DNA from: Nostoc carneum NIES-2107
GTDB taxonomy: Bacteria; Cyanobacteriota; Cyanobacteriia; Cyanobacteriales; Nostocaceae
Direction of reading: 5' to 3'
Length of the DNA: 64,000 nucleotides
NCBI GenBank assembly: GCA_002368155.1
Contig: AP018180.1
Location: forward strand, 2,389,947-2,453,946
Positions within the stretch are counted from its first letter, which is position 1, and each line of letters opens with the position of its first letter. Both the position numbers and the translations under genes were made by a program. Below are positions 1 through 8,609 of this stretch, in pieces. The notes below the pieces were generated by a model. The model had not been told where the DNA came from and made no database searches. It saw only the letters and a program-made list of their open reading frames with translations.

Positions 1-319
1 GATAGCATAAAAAAATTGTCGGATCTAACTGTGCTAACAGCGCTTGCTTGGTGAAATAGATTTCATGACTAATCAAGTCAATATTAGCTACCGCGTAACC
101 ACCGCTACCTTCAATATAAAATTCAATATTTTCGCCTTCCAAATAGCGCCCAAACCAAGTTGACTGCTTGACATCGTCACTGTCTTCCAAAAAATCCGCA
201 CGTAAACCTGATCGCAGTAAACTTTTTTTACTGAGGCGAATGTCTGGCTGACGCTTTTCTAGTTCCGCGATCGGCTCATAATCTTGTATATACCATGCTC
301 TGAGCGCAATAATTGACAT
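1..319 (-). CDS. Hypothetical protein, N-terminal part (runs off window)
   Basis: An ATG at 319-317 opens a frame that stays open to base 1, giving 106 residues without a stop, so the 3' end lies outside the window. The protein begins MSIIALRAWYIQDY and continues with charged, soluble sequence (EPIAELEKRQPDIRLSKKSL) and a mixed beta-type stretch (WFGRYLEGENIEFYIEG). There is no signal peptide or membrane segment. I do not recognise the family; such proteins are usually annotated as cyanobacterial hypothetical proteins. The reading frame is credible because it uses normal codons and starts with a clear ATG after an AT-rich gap. No function is proposed. Confidence 0.6.
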   Translation of the reverse strand, partial: MSIIALRAWYIQDYEPIAELEKRQPDIRLSKKSLLRSGLRADFLEDSDDVKQSTWFGRYLEGENIEFYIEGSGGYAVANIDLISHEIYFTKQALLAQLDPTIFLCY

Positions 320-481
320 AAGGCGCTATTCTTTGCTATTCAACTTCGTACCAGCTTATACCAATTTTGGATTTTGGGAGAGATGATCATATTGTTTCTT
401 TGTTAATTTCCTGAGAGAGGGAACAGGGTAAAGAAAAACAGCCTCCTTGAGGAGTTCACTCTACAATTGGCAAATGAGTTC

Positions 482-753
482 TCCAAAATAGCAATTGTAG
501 TCTCGAAAATAGCAATTGTAGTATCAAAAGCAGCAATTGTAGTCTCCGAAATAGCAATTGTAGTATCAAAAGCAGCAATTGTAGTCTCGAAAATAGCAAT
601 TGTAGTATCAAAAGCAGCAATTGTAGTCTCCGAAATAGCAATTGTAGTATCCAAAACAGCAATTGTAGTGTCCGAAATAGCAATTGTAGTATCAAAAGCA
701 GCAATTGTAGTCTCCGAAATAGCAATTGTAGTGTCCGAAACCGCAATTGAGGT
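482..753. repeat. 21-bp minisatellite, 13 units
   Basis: The hexamer CAATTG recurs exactly every 21 bp from 492 to 744, thirteen times. The unit is close to AGCAATTGTAGTATCAAAAGC, with variation mainly in the seven bases after GTAGT. Because 21 is a multiple of three and the units lack stops, frames stay open on both strands and would encode heptad peptides such as AIVVSKA. No ATG with a good ribosome binding site precedes the + frame (it starts TTG), so I treat this as non-coding tandem DNA. There are no spacers, so it is not a CRISPR array. Confidence 0.9.
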
Positions 754-942
754 CTATTTTGCGATAACTGCTTAGATGTTTATGTAATTACTTCAGCAAA
801 ATTTATGAATACTAACATTATTGCAACAGGTCTTGTCTCATAGTGAGATTTTTTGCGACATAACCCATTAAAAAGTAAATTGGGAACAGGTTTTGCTTAA
901 ATGGTTGTCTTCTTTTAAGAACCACGAACGAGGTTGCATCCC

Positions 943-1611
943 ATGAATCGTATTCTCATCGTTGAAGATGAACCCCGCATAGCAGCTTTTATAGAGAAGG
1001 GACTACGTTCTCATGGTTTTATCACGACTGTAGCAGGTGATGCCCACGCCGCTACTAATATGGCATTAAGTAGCAGTTTTGACTTGATAATTTTGGATTT
1101 AGGGCTTCCTGGTAAAGATGGTTTGGAGATATTAGAAGAACTACGGGGACAGGGTGAAACCTTACCAGTAATTATTTTAACCGCACGTGATGATATCAAA
1201 GATAAAGTTGCAGGGTTTGAGGCGGGTGCAGATGACTATGTAACCAAGCCTTTCCGGTTTGAAGAATTATTAGTACGGGTAAAAGCTAGGTTGCGTAACA
1301 GTGGTAGCACTGCAACCAGAGAAGAGATGCTACTCAAAGTCGGGGATGTCGCTTTAGATTTGCGATCGCGTAAAGTAAAAGTAGGTCAAAACACAGTAGA
1401 CTTACCAGCGCGAGAATTTACTTTAGCAGAAACTTTCTTTCGCCATCCTGGGCAAGTTTTAAGTCGCGAACAATTGTTAGATAGAGTCTGGGGTTACGAT
1501 TACGATCCTGGTTCCAATATTGTTGATGTTTATGTGGGTTATTTACGTAAAAAATTAGGTAGTGATTTAATAGAAACTGTCAGGGGGATGGGTTATAGAT
1601 TGAGGAATTAA
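943..1611 (+). CDS. OmpR-family response regulator
   Basis: This is a two-component DNA-binding regulator of 222 residues. The receiver domain (about 1-115) has the acidic pair at E8-D9, the phosphoacceptor D52 in LIILDLGLPG, T80 and K102 (TKPF). The C-terminal winged helix (about 125-222) ends with the usual VDVYVGYLRKKLG and VRGMGYRL motifs. I chose the ATG at 943 rather than the in-frame TTG at 934 because GAGG at 930-933 is at proper distance. The histidine kinase 195 bp downstream is its likely partner, and the PepSY-like lipoprotein after that completes a sensor set. It resembles regulators of the RppA/PhoB group, but the stimulus cannot be read from sequence. Confidence 0.9.
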   Translation: MNRILIVEDEPRIAAFIEKGLRSHGFITTVAGDAHAATNMALSSSFDLIILDLGLPGKDGLEILEELRGQGETLPVIILTARDDIKDKVAGFEAGADDYVTKPFRFEELLVRVKARLRNSGSTATREEMLLKVGDVALDLRSRKVKVGQNTVDLPAREFTLAETFFRHPGQVLSREQLLDRVWGYDYDPGSNIVDVYVGYLRKKLGSDLIETVRGMGYRLRN

Positions 1612-1621
1612 TGGGGCATTG

Positions 1622-1790
1622 GGCATGGGGCATGGGTAATTGGTAATTGGTAATTGGTAATTGGTAATTGGTAATTGGTAATTGGTAATTGGTAATTGGA
1701 ATTTATTATTGATTCTTTCTCCCTCATCCCCCTCATCCCCCTCATCTCCCTCATCTCCCTCATCTTCCTCATCTCCCTCATGTTTAACGC
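1622..1790. repeat. STRR heptamer tract between regulator and kinase
   Basis: The gap holds about nine tandem copies of GGTAATT followed by a run of CTCATCTCCCT/CTCATCCCC repeats. Short tandemly repeated repetitive heptamers of this kind are known from heterocystous cyanobacteria. They separate the regulator and kinase genes and leave no room for a gene. A strong promoter is not evident. Confidence 0.85.
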
Positions 1791-1805
1791 TGAGCTACTT
1801 AATTA

Positions 1806-3377
1806 ATGTGGATAAATAAAAAAGCACAACAATCGGTAGAGACAACAAATACCAAACGTGGTAAAGGTTTTTTTTGGGCTACGCGTACCCGGATTCTTTT
1901 GTGGTATGCGTTAATTTTTGGCTTAGTTTTTGTGGTTTTTGTGCCAGCATTTCGACAAGTTTTATATGCAAGGATTAATAGTCGGGTGCATGGGCAAATA
2001 ACTGAGAAAATGCAAATATTTAATCAATTAATTAATGGTAGCAGTAAAATTTCGGAAGATACTCTCTTTGATGAAGAACCGGAAACTATTAATCGGTTGA
2101 GAGAATCTGATAATCGCCTGTTGAAGCAGCCAAAAACAACAGAAGAATTAAGAGAATTTTTAGATGCATTTTTGGTAAATCAGCTACCAGAAGATGACAC
2201 TTTTCTGATTATGTTATGGAAGGGGAAATTTTATAAATCTAGTCCCAGAGCTAGGCCAAAAGAATTAAGTCGAGATTCCAAAAATATACGATATTGGGCA
2301 GGTTTAACCAAAGCAGAGCAAGGAGAAAAAGTAATTCCTAACAGCAGTGTTGATAGTATCATTTATTTGGCTCAACCTGTAAAAATTGACGGCGAAGTTC
2401 TGGGTGTATTTGTGATTGCTCACGCTACAGCTGGGGAACGTGGAGAGGTTTTAGAAGCTGTAGCAGTGATTATTCAAGTGAGCATAGGAGTGCTATTTTT
2501 AGCATTAATTTTAGCTTGGTTTGCTTCCGGAAAAATTCTCGCACCATTGCGGTTGCTGACGCAAACGGCTCGCCAAATTAGCGAGACAGATTTAAATCAA
2601 CGGATTAATATTAATGGTGATGGAGAATTAGCAGAATTAGCAGCTACTTTTAACGAAATGATGGATAGGTTACAAGCTGCTTTTATCAGTCAGCAAAATT
2701 TTATTGATGATGCTGGACATGAATTGCGAACACCGATTACGATTATTCGTGGTCATTTGGAATTAATGGGTAACGATCCGCAGGAAGTTCAAGAGACTGT
2801 AGCTTTAGTCATGGATGAACTAGAACGGATGAATCGCTTTGTCAATGACTTAATTTTACTGACAAAAGCAGAGCGTCCCGATTTCTTACTCTTAGAAACA
2901 GTTGATGTTCAAAGCTTCACAGAAGAATTATTTACCAAACTTAAAGCTTTAGGTGATGGACTACGCCCCACCATAGGCGATCGCAATTGGCAACTACAAG
3001 CTACAGGTAAAGGTAAAATTATCGCAGACCGTCAACGTTTGACTCAGGCTGTGATGAATTTGGCACAAAATGCTACGCAACACACAAACAATACTGATAC
3101 AATTTTCCTGGGTTCAATGATTCACCAAGGTAAAGTAAGCTTTTGGGTGCGTGATACTGGTGAAGGTATTGCAATAGCTGACCAAAAGAGAATTTTTCAG
3201 CGTTTTGCTCGTGCTGCAAACAGTCGTCGTCGTTCTGAAGGTGCTGGGTTAGGTTTATCTATTGTCCAAGCGATCGCAGAAGCGCATGGTGGAAGAGTCA
3301 CTCTCGAAAGTCAGCTAGGAGCCGGAGCTAAATTTACCATTATCTTACCCTTAGAATTACCTCAAAATAAAAATTAA
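1806..3377 (+). CDS. Membrane sensor histidine kinase
   Basis: The 523-residue protein has a first membrane segment at about 28-49, a periplasmic sensor region of about 165 residues (52-215), a second membrane segment at about 217-241, a HAMP linker, a HisKA domain with phosphoacceptor H305 in DDAGHELRTP, and a HATPase domain with the N box (NLAQNATQHT), G1 box (DTGEGIA) and G2 box (GAGLGLSIV). It should sense an extracytoplasmic or membrane signal and phosphorylate the regulator encoded just upstream. The order regulator-kinase-PepSY lipoprotein on one strand supports one operon. The periplasmic domain has no motif I recognise, so the ligand is unknown. Confidence 0.9.
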   Translation: MWINKKAQQSVETTNTKRGKGFFWATRTRILLWYALIFGLVFVVFVPAFRQVLYARINSRVHGQITEKMQIFNQLINGSSKISEDTLFDEEPETINRLRESDNRLLKQPKTTEELREFLDAFLVNQLPEDDTFLIMLWKGKFYKSSPRARPKELSRDSKNIRYWAGLTKAEQGEKVIPNSSVDSIIYLAQPVKIDGEVLGVFVIAHATAGERGEVLEAVAVIIQVSIGVLFLALILAWFASGKILAPLRLLTQTARQISETDLNQRININGDGELAELAATFNEMMDRLQAAFISQQNFIDDAGHELRTPITIIRGHLELMGNDPQEVQETVALVMDELERMNRFVNDLILLTKAERPDFLLLETVDVQSFTEELFTKLKALGDGLRPTIGDRNWQLQATGKGKIIADRQRLTQAVMNLAQNATQHTNNTDTIFLGSMIHQGKVSFWVRDTGEGIAIADQKRIFQRFARAANSRRRSEGAGLGLSIVQAIAEAHGGRVTLESQLGAGAKFTIILPLELPQNKN

Positions 3378-3384
3378 TTATGTA

Positions 3385-3840
3385 GTGAACGGGATATTAA
3401 TCAAATCAATTATTGCCAGTGTTAGTAGTACATTATTAGTAGCTTGTCATCAATTAGAAAATCATCAACAAGCTATTATAGTTCCTCCATCTGTAGAAGC
3501 AGCTTTTCAAGCCAAGTATGCTGATGTTCCGCGCACTTGGCAAAAAACTCACTATGGTTACGAGGCAAATTTTATCCACAATAATATTAAATATGAAGCC
3601 GAGTTTTCCGATACAGGGAAATGGTTAGAAACTGAATACTATGTGCAAGCTAAAGATTTTCCAACTGTAGTATTAAACCGTATTCAGCAAGAACGTCCTC
3701 AATTTAAAGTCACAAAATACGAAATCGAGATTACGCCTCAAGGCTTATTCTATGAAGTCGATATTACCGATGGCGAAATCGAAGAAGAACTATATTTTGA
3801 TAGTAGCGGTAATCCCCAACTAGATTTATATGAGGATTAA
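3385..3840 (+). CDS. PepSY-like lipoprotein
   Basis: A GTG start 7 bp after the kinase stop gives 151 residues. The N-terminus is a lipoprotein signal with lipobox LVAC (C21), so the mature protein should be anchored at the outer face of a membrane. The rest holds two similar PepSY-like (DUF2874) halves: about 30-90 (VEAAFQAKYADVPRTWQK, then YEAEFSDTGKWLETEYYV) and 95-150 (VVLNRIQQERPQFKVTKYEI, then LFYEVDITDGEIEEELYF). PepSY-like proteins are often encoded beside two-component systems and are thought to bind or modulate sensors. The tight spacing suggests it belongs to the same transcript as the kinase. The family call is by motif only. Confidence 0.75.
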   Translation: MNGILIKSIIASVSSTLLVACHQLENHQQAIIVPPSVEAAFQAKYADVPRTWQKTHYGYEANFIHNNIKYEAEFSDTGKWLETEYYVQAKDFPTVVLNRIQQERPQFKVTKYEIEITPQGLFYEVDITDGEIEEELYFDSSGNPQLDLYED

Positions 3841-3849
3841 GATATTGAC

Positions 3850-3930
3850 TGTCAAAAGTCAACAGTCAACAGTCAACAGTCAACAGTCAACAATCAACAG
3901 TCACAAGTCAACAGTCAACAGTCAACAAAC
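3850..3930. repeat. STRR heptamer tract (GTCAACA)
   Basis: Roughly ten copies of the heptamer GTCAACA, with two imperfect units, follow the lipoprotein gene. It is another member of the STRR class. It sits upstream of the direct-repeat promoter region of the glycosyltransferase gene. Confidence 0.85.
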
Positions 3931-3971
3931 CTCATGCGTGATGAAGTCATCTTAATGCGTTGATGAGAACC

Positions 3972-4003
3972 TTCTCATCAAACCTTCATTAAGAATTCAT
4001 CTA
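3972..4003 (+). promoter_or_regulatory. Three 11-bp-spaced TCAT direct repeats, candidate OmpR-type operator
   Basis: The sequence has TCAT at 3975, 3986 and 3997, each exactly 11 bp apart, within TTCTCATCA, CCTTCATTA and AATTCATCT. An 11-bp period of direct repeats is the classical layout for tandem binding of OmpR/PhoB-type regulators. It lies about 80 bp before the first glycosyltransferase gene and about 2.4 kb after an OmpR-type regulator gene. The operator assignment is inference. Confidence 0.45.
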
Positions 4004-4083
4004 ACAAAGTAATTATGTGTATCAGCAACAGAACATCAAAGCGATGTTTCAGGCATAAATAATCCAAATTCTTGGTAAAAACT

Positions 4084-5304
4084 ATGCGAATGCTGGTATA
4101 TTCCCATGACGCATACGGACTGGGTAACATCCGCAGAATGTTGGCGATTTGCGAACATTTACTAGCTGAAATACCTCAATTATCTATTTTATTGCTGTCG
4201 GGTTCGCCGATGCTGCAAGGGTTTCGGTTACCCAAGGGTTTAGATTATATCAAGCTACCTTGCTTAAATAGAGGTGCAACTGGGGAAGTTGCGGTAAAGT
4301 ATTTGGGAATGGGTATTGAAGAGACGGTAAGATTGCGATCGCAATTAATTCTCTCAGCTGCAATTACCTTTCAACCGGACTTATTTCTCGTAGATAAAAA
4401 ACCCTACGGTGTTAAAAACGAGTTAGCTGACACCATTCATTATTTCCATCAAAAACTACCTGCAACCAAGCTAGTACTTTTACTGCGCGATATTCTAGAT
4501 TCTCCAGAAGTTACTATTAATGATTGGCAAAAACATGGCTATTACACTGCCATAGAAAAGTATTACCATCAAGTTTTAATAGTTGGTACACCAAAAGTTT
4601 TTGATACTGTTAAGGAATACAATTTTTCTCCCAACATTGCCCAAAAATCTCGTTATTGTGGATATATTAAGCGCAAACCTGGATTAAAATCACCGACAAA
4701 TATTAGAGAAGAATTACAAGTATCTCCACAGGAACGTTTAATTTTAGTAACTCCTGGTGGTGGTGAAGATGGCTACGAATTAGTTGATACTTATCTAGCG
4801 GCGATTAATTTATTACCAGAAGCAAAACTCTATAAAAGTTTAATCATTTATGGCCCAGAAATGCCTGTAAGCCAAAAACAACTGATAATTCAGGCTGCAA
4901 ACCATAATCCGCAAGTAACAGTTAGAGAATTTACAGATGATTTAATGAGTTATATCCAGGCGGCAGACACTATAGTATCAATGGCTGGTTATAACACAGT
5001 TTGTGAGATTTTATCTGCCAATAAAACTGCAATAATTATACCACGCTGTCACCCTTCACAAGAACAATTAATTCGCGCTCAAGAAATGGCAGCATTAGGC
5101 TTATTTAAAGTAATTAATCCCAATAATTTGCAAGCAGAAGTATTACAAAATGCCCTAGATAATTTGTCAGATGTGAACAATCTGAGTCTAAATATGAATG
5201 GTTTGTCTAATGTCAAAAATTACATTTTTTTGCTATTAACTCAAACAAGCTGCGAACGCCAATTTAATTATGAAAAAAATCCTGTTTTATTGCCAATACC
5301 TTAG
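4084..5304 (+). CDS. MurG-like glycosyltransferase (GT28-type)
   Basis: The ATG at 4084 (MRMLVYSHDAYGLGNIRR) is preferred to an in-frame TTG at 4072. The 406-residue protein has the two-domain GT-B look: a glycine-rich N-terminal acceptor-site loop (YGLGNIRR, comparable to GxGH in MurG) and a C-terminal nucleotide-sugar site (SMAGYNTVCEIL, then EQLIRAQEMAALG). Such proteins transfer a sugar from a nucleotide donor at the cytoplasmic face. The next gene encodes a paralogue and overlaps by 35 bp, which suggests translational coupling. Donor and acceptor are unknown. Confidence 0.75.
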   Translation: MRMLVYSHDAYGLGNIRRMLAICEHLLAEIPQLSILLLSGSPMLQGFRLPKGLDYIKLPCLNRGATGEVAVKYLGMGIEETVRLRSQLILSAAITFQPDLFLVDKKPYGVKNELADTIHYFHQKLPATKLVLLLRDILDSPEVTINDWQKHGYYTAIEKYYHQVLIVGTPKVFDTVKEYNFSPNIAQKSRYCGYIKRKPGLKSPTNIREELQVSPQERLILVTPGGGEDGYELVDTYLAAINLLPEAKLYKSLIIYGPEMPVSQKQLIIQAANHNPQVTVREFTDDLMSYIQAADTIVSMAGYNTVCEILSANKTAIIIPRCHPSQEQLIRAQEMAALGLFKVINPNNLQAEVLQNALDNLSDVNNLSLNMNGLSNVKNYIFLLLTQTSCERQFNYEKNPVLLPIP

Positions 5305-6457
5305 CGGTATGGGGCATTTAGTCAGAAGCACAGAAATAGTGCGGAGTTTAGTAAAATATTTTCAGGTTTATTTTATTTGTGGCGGCCCAGAAATCTCAGG
5401 TTTTGAAATTCCGCCACAAGTAGAGGTAATTAAATTACCTGCACTATGGTTAGAAAATGGTAAATTCACTGTTGATGATAGTTACCACAGTGTTGCAGAA
5501 GTTAAAGAGATGAGAAAAAATCTCTTAATTTCAGAATTTGAACGCATCCAACCTGATTGTGTCATTACTGAATTTTTCCCCTTTGGTAGACATAAGCTAT
5601 TATTTGAACTACTGCCGTTTGTTGAACATATCAAAAATAGCCGTTGTGATACCAAAATTGTTTGCAGTTTACGCGATGTCATTGGTAAAGAAAACCTTGA
5701 AGAAGAAGCGGAAACTATTTGTTATTTAATGAATCGCTATTTTGATTTACTGCTATTTCATGCTGATGCTGATTTTCAGACTTTTGCTGAAACCTTTAAT
5801 AGACATAGAGATATCAAAGCGAAGATTTACCATACTGGATTTGTAACCCAATCTGCAAAAGATAGTATTAATGAGCATGAATTGTGGGGTGAGATAAATC
5901 CAGAAATAGTCAAAATTTTGGTCAGCGTTGGTGGTGGAAGAATTGGCTATGAACTTTTAGAGACAGTGATAGCAGCTAGCCCAATTTTAGAAAAAATAGT
6001 ACCACATATTATCAAAATATTTACTGGGCCGTTCATGGCAGAAGAGAAGGTGCAGCAGTTAATCAAAGCTGCTGATGGTAAAGAAAATATTCAGATAGAA
6101 ACATATACGTTACAACTATTAGCTTATATGCAAACTGCTGATATTTCTCTGAGTTTAAGTGGTTATAACACAACTATGAATATTTTGAGTACAGGTGTGC
6201 GGGCTATTGTGGTGCCAATTGGTCATGAAAATGAAGATAAAGAACAATTAGTGAGAACGCAAAAATTACAACTGTTGGGAATTGTTGATTATATTTTGCC
6301 AAAAGATTTAGAGGCTACTCATTTATCACAGAGAATTATTGCCAGTTTAAATAAAAATTTAGTTTTAGATAGTGCTGATAAATTTGATTTGCAAGGTGCA
6401 GATAATACAGCTAGTTTCCTCAAGGATTTTTTGAATATTGCAGTGGTGAATAGATGA
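5270..6457 (+). CDS. MurG-like glycosyltransferase, second paralogue
   Basis: The start ATG lies inside the previous gene (35-bp overlap). The 395 residues begin KKILFYCQYLSGMGHLVRS, where GMGH matches the GxGH loop of GT28 enzymes, and the C-terminal half has LSGYNTTMNILSTG and EDKEQLVRTQKLQLLG. In the C-terminal motif an Asn (TMNIL) stands where the upstream paralogue has Glu (VCEIL). The two proteins are diverged paralogues and may act in sequence on one acceptor. The following ABC exporter and the GT4/GT2 enzymes point to a surface glycan or glycolipid pathway. Confidence 0.75.
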   Translation: MKKILFYCQYLSGMGHLVRSTEIVRSLVKYFQVYFICGGPEISGFEIPPQVEVIKLPALWLENGKFTVDDSYHSVAEVKEMRKNLLISEFERIQPDCVITEFFPFGRHKLLFELLPFVEHIKNSRCDTKIVCSLRDVIGKENLEEEAETICYLMNRYFDLLLFHADADFQTFAETFNRHRDIKAKIYHTGFVTQSAKDSINEHELWGEINPEIVKILVSVGGGRIGYELLETVIAASPILEKIVPHIIKIFTGPFMAEEKVQQLIKAADGKENIQIETYTLQLLAYMQTADISLSLSGYNTTMNILSTGVRAIVVPIGHENEDKEQLVRTQKLQLLGIVDYILPKDLEATHLSQRIIASLNKNLVLDSADKFDLQGADNTASFLKDFLNIAVVNR

Positions 6458-6612
6458 ATTTGATCCCCCCTAGCCCCCCTTAATAAGGCTACGGTATACA
6501 CACATCTTTGTGCTAAGTGCAAAATGTGGCTTGATCCCCCCTAACCCCCCTTTTTTAAGGGGGGAAAAGAATCAAAGTCCCCCTTTTTAAGGGGGATTTA
6601 GGGGGATCTAGA
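6458..6612. repeat. Palindromic C/G-run dispersed repeat
   Basis: The gap between the glycosyltransferase and the ABC exporter contains two nested palindromes built on TCCCCCTTTTTAAGGGGGA-type arms, flanked by GATCCCCCCTAACC and its complement GGGGGATCTAG. This is a common dispersed intergenic repeat type in filamentous cyanobacteria. It could fold strongly in RNA and separate the two transcripts. No gene fits here. Confidence 0.7.
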
Positions 6613-6684
6613 TATTGTGCAACTTCACATTTAATTAGTATTAAGAGCAAAATGTCAAAAATAACTAATAAAGAGGCATAATTA

Positions 6685-8526
6685 ATGGGTCAACGTGCTA
6701 AAGAGAAAGAATTAACAGGAGTTATCCCAGGCATTTTGCGGATATTAGATAAATTCTCACCTTATATTCGCCAAGAAAAACTTTTAATTGCTGGTTCTTT
6801 TTTTGCTCTTTTAATTGAAACAGGGTTACGTTTACTTGAGCCTTGGCCTTTAAAATATGTTTTTGATTATATTCTCATACCTGCTCACAATAATTCGCTA
6901 AATATTACTTATACCTTTGGCTATAGCCCGGCTTTATTATTAACTTTCTCTGTAATAGCAATTATAGTAATTGCGGGAGTAGGTAGCATAGCTGCATACC
7001 TCAGCACTTATGGAATGTCTTTAGCTGTGGTGCGGGTGTTGTCCCAGGTACGGGGTGATATTTTTCATCATTTACAACATCTTTCTCTATCCTTTCACCA
7101 AAAATCTAAAAGTGGGGATTTAATCGCCCGTGTGACTGCTGATATTGAAAAGATGCGGACTGTTACGGTAAAAACAGCTTTGCCTTTATTTACCAATACA
7201 GTCTCTCTGGTGGGGATGTTGGTAATTATGTTTTGGCTAAATTGGGAATTGGCGTTAGTAGTCATGGCAATTTTCCCATTATTAATGTTGTTAAGCCGCA
7301 ACATGATTAGCCGGATTCGCAAATTCGCTAAAAAACATCGTGATTCTGAAGGTGTTTTAGCTGCAACCACAGGCGAAACTATGGGTGCAATTAAAGTTGT
7401 GCAAGTTCTATCTCTGCAAGAAAAGTTGCATGGCATTTTTTCAGCCCAAAACCAAAAGAGTTTAGATGAAGCGATTGAATCTTTAAGATTGTCAGCCGCT
7501 TTAGAAAGAATTGTACAAATTTTGATGGCGATTGTTGTGGCTGTGGTGTTGTGGCGGGGTTCTCATGTGGTGTTACACAAGGAACTTAGCCCAGGGGAAT
7601 TGTTAGTATTTATGACTTATTTAAGAAATGCTTTTGAACCGTTGCGAAAACTTTCTAACCAAATCGGACAAATAGCTAAAGCGACAGCTTCCGGGGAACG
7701 GGTGGTAGAAATTTTGGAATATGAACCCCATGTTAAAGATTTACCAAGGGCAAAGCCAGCCCATCCCTTCTTTGGTGCAATTAGGTTTGAAAATGTGTTC
7801 TTTGGCTATCACATAGGAAAAAATATTTTAAAAGACATTAATTTGATTGTGCAACCGGGACAGCAAATCGCTGTAGTTGGGGCTTCTGGTGGTGGGAAAT
7901 CAACGCTGCTGAGTTTAATATTACGGCTTTATGATCCAGAAATTGGGCGAATTTTAATTGATGGACAAGATATCCGCGAATATACTCTAAATTCTCTGCG
8001 GCAGCAAATTAGTGTGGTGTTACAAGATAGCGTGTTATTTGCAGTGAGTGTCAGAGAAAATATTGCCTACGGTAAATTGGGGGCTACTGATATAGAAGTA
8101 GAACAAGCCGCAAAGTTAGCCAATGCCCATGAATTTATTATGAAATTGCCCCAAGGCTACGATACAATTTTGGGCGATCGCGGTGGTACACTGTCAGGAG
8201 GACAAAGACAAAGAATTGCGATCGCACGTGCTGCTATTCGTCAAGCACCGATAGTAATTCTGGATGAACCCACCACAGGTTTAGATAAAAAAAGCGAATA
8301 TCTCGTTAATGCTGCACTAGCGAAATTAACCGCAGGGCGCACAACTTTTATTATTTCCCATAATCTGAAGGCAGTAGAGAACGCAGATATAATTCTCTAC
8401 ATCGAAGATGGCAGCATTTTAGAACAAGGTACTCACGCAGAACTGATGAGTTTAGGTGGTTTTTACTCCACTTTATATAGAATGCAAAGCATTGTAGATC
8501 CAAATAATACGGTGTCATCCCTATAA
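6685..8526 (+). CDS. ABC exporter half-transporter (fused TMD-NBD)
   Basis: The 613-residue protein has an N-terminal six-helix ABC exporter membrane domain (about 35-330) and a C-terminal ATPase domain (about 360-600). The ATPase has Walker A GASGGGKST, signature LSGGQRQR, Walker B IVILDEPTTGLD and the H-loop histidine (IISHNLKAV). It is of MsbA/HlyB-type length and should act as a homodimer moving a hydrophobic or lipid-linked substrate across the plasma membrane. An AGAGG at suitable distance precedes the ATG. Its place among glycosyltransferases suggests export of a glycolipid or lipid-linked oligosaccharide; the substrate is inferred. Confidence 0.88.
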   Translation: MGQRAKEKELTGVIPGILRILDKFSPYIRQEKLLIAGSFFALLIETGLRLLEPWPLKYVFDYILIPAHNNSLNITYTFGYSPALLLTFSVIAIIVIAGVGSIAAYLSTYGMSLAVVRVLSQVRGDIFHHLQHLSLSFHQKSKSGDLIARVTADIEKMRTVTVKTALPLFTNTVSLVGMLVIMFWLNWELALVVMAIFPLLMLLSRNMISRIRKFAKKHRDSEGVLAATTGETMGAIKVVQVLSLQEKLHGIFSAQNQKSLDEAIESLRLSAALERIVQILMAIVVAVVLWRGSHVVLHKELSPGELLVFMTYLRNAFEPLRKLSNQIGQIAKATASGERVVEILEYEPHVKDLPRAKPAHPFFGAIRFENVFFGYHIGKNILKDINLIVQPGQQIAVVGASGGGKSTLLSLILRLYDPEIGRILIDGQDIREYTLNSLRQQISVVLQDSVLFAVSVRENIAYGKLGATDIEVEQAAKLANAHEFIMKLPQGYDTILGDRGGTLSGGQRQRIAIARAAIRQAPIVILDEPTTGLDKKSEYLVNAALAKLTAGRTTFIISHNLKAVENADIILYIEDGSILEQGTHAELMSLGGFYSTLYRMQSIVDPNNTVSSL

Positions 8527-8609
8527 ATGCCAGGAAGCAGGGGAAAAAGAGTTTTCCAGTTTTTGCCATAAATCTATTTTTTCCAGTCAACCGTCAACCG
8601 TCAACAATC

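Noticed and set aside
482-753. Possible CRISPR array
   Set aside because: Units are contiguous 21-mers with no unique spacers and no cas genes are present.
403-775. Small proteins of heptad repeats on both strands (AIVVSKA on +, TTIAISE on -)
   Set aside because: They arise from the 21-bp tandem repeat; the + frame starts with TTG and none has a convincing ribosome binding site.
835-855. Terminator-like TCTCATAGTGAGA hairpin with T-run before the response regulator
   Set aside because: The stem is only five to six base pairs and there is no gene just upstream for it to end.
943-3840. Two-component genes as the scytonemin regulator pair because an ebo cluster is nearby
   Set aside because: They are OmpR-type with a HAMP kinase and PepSY lipoprotein, 10 kb from ebo, and no scytonemin core genes are present.
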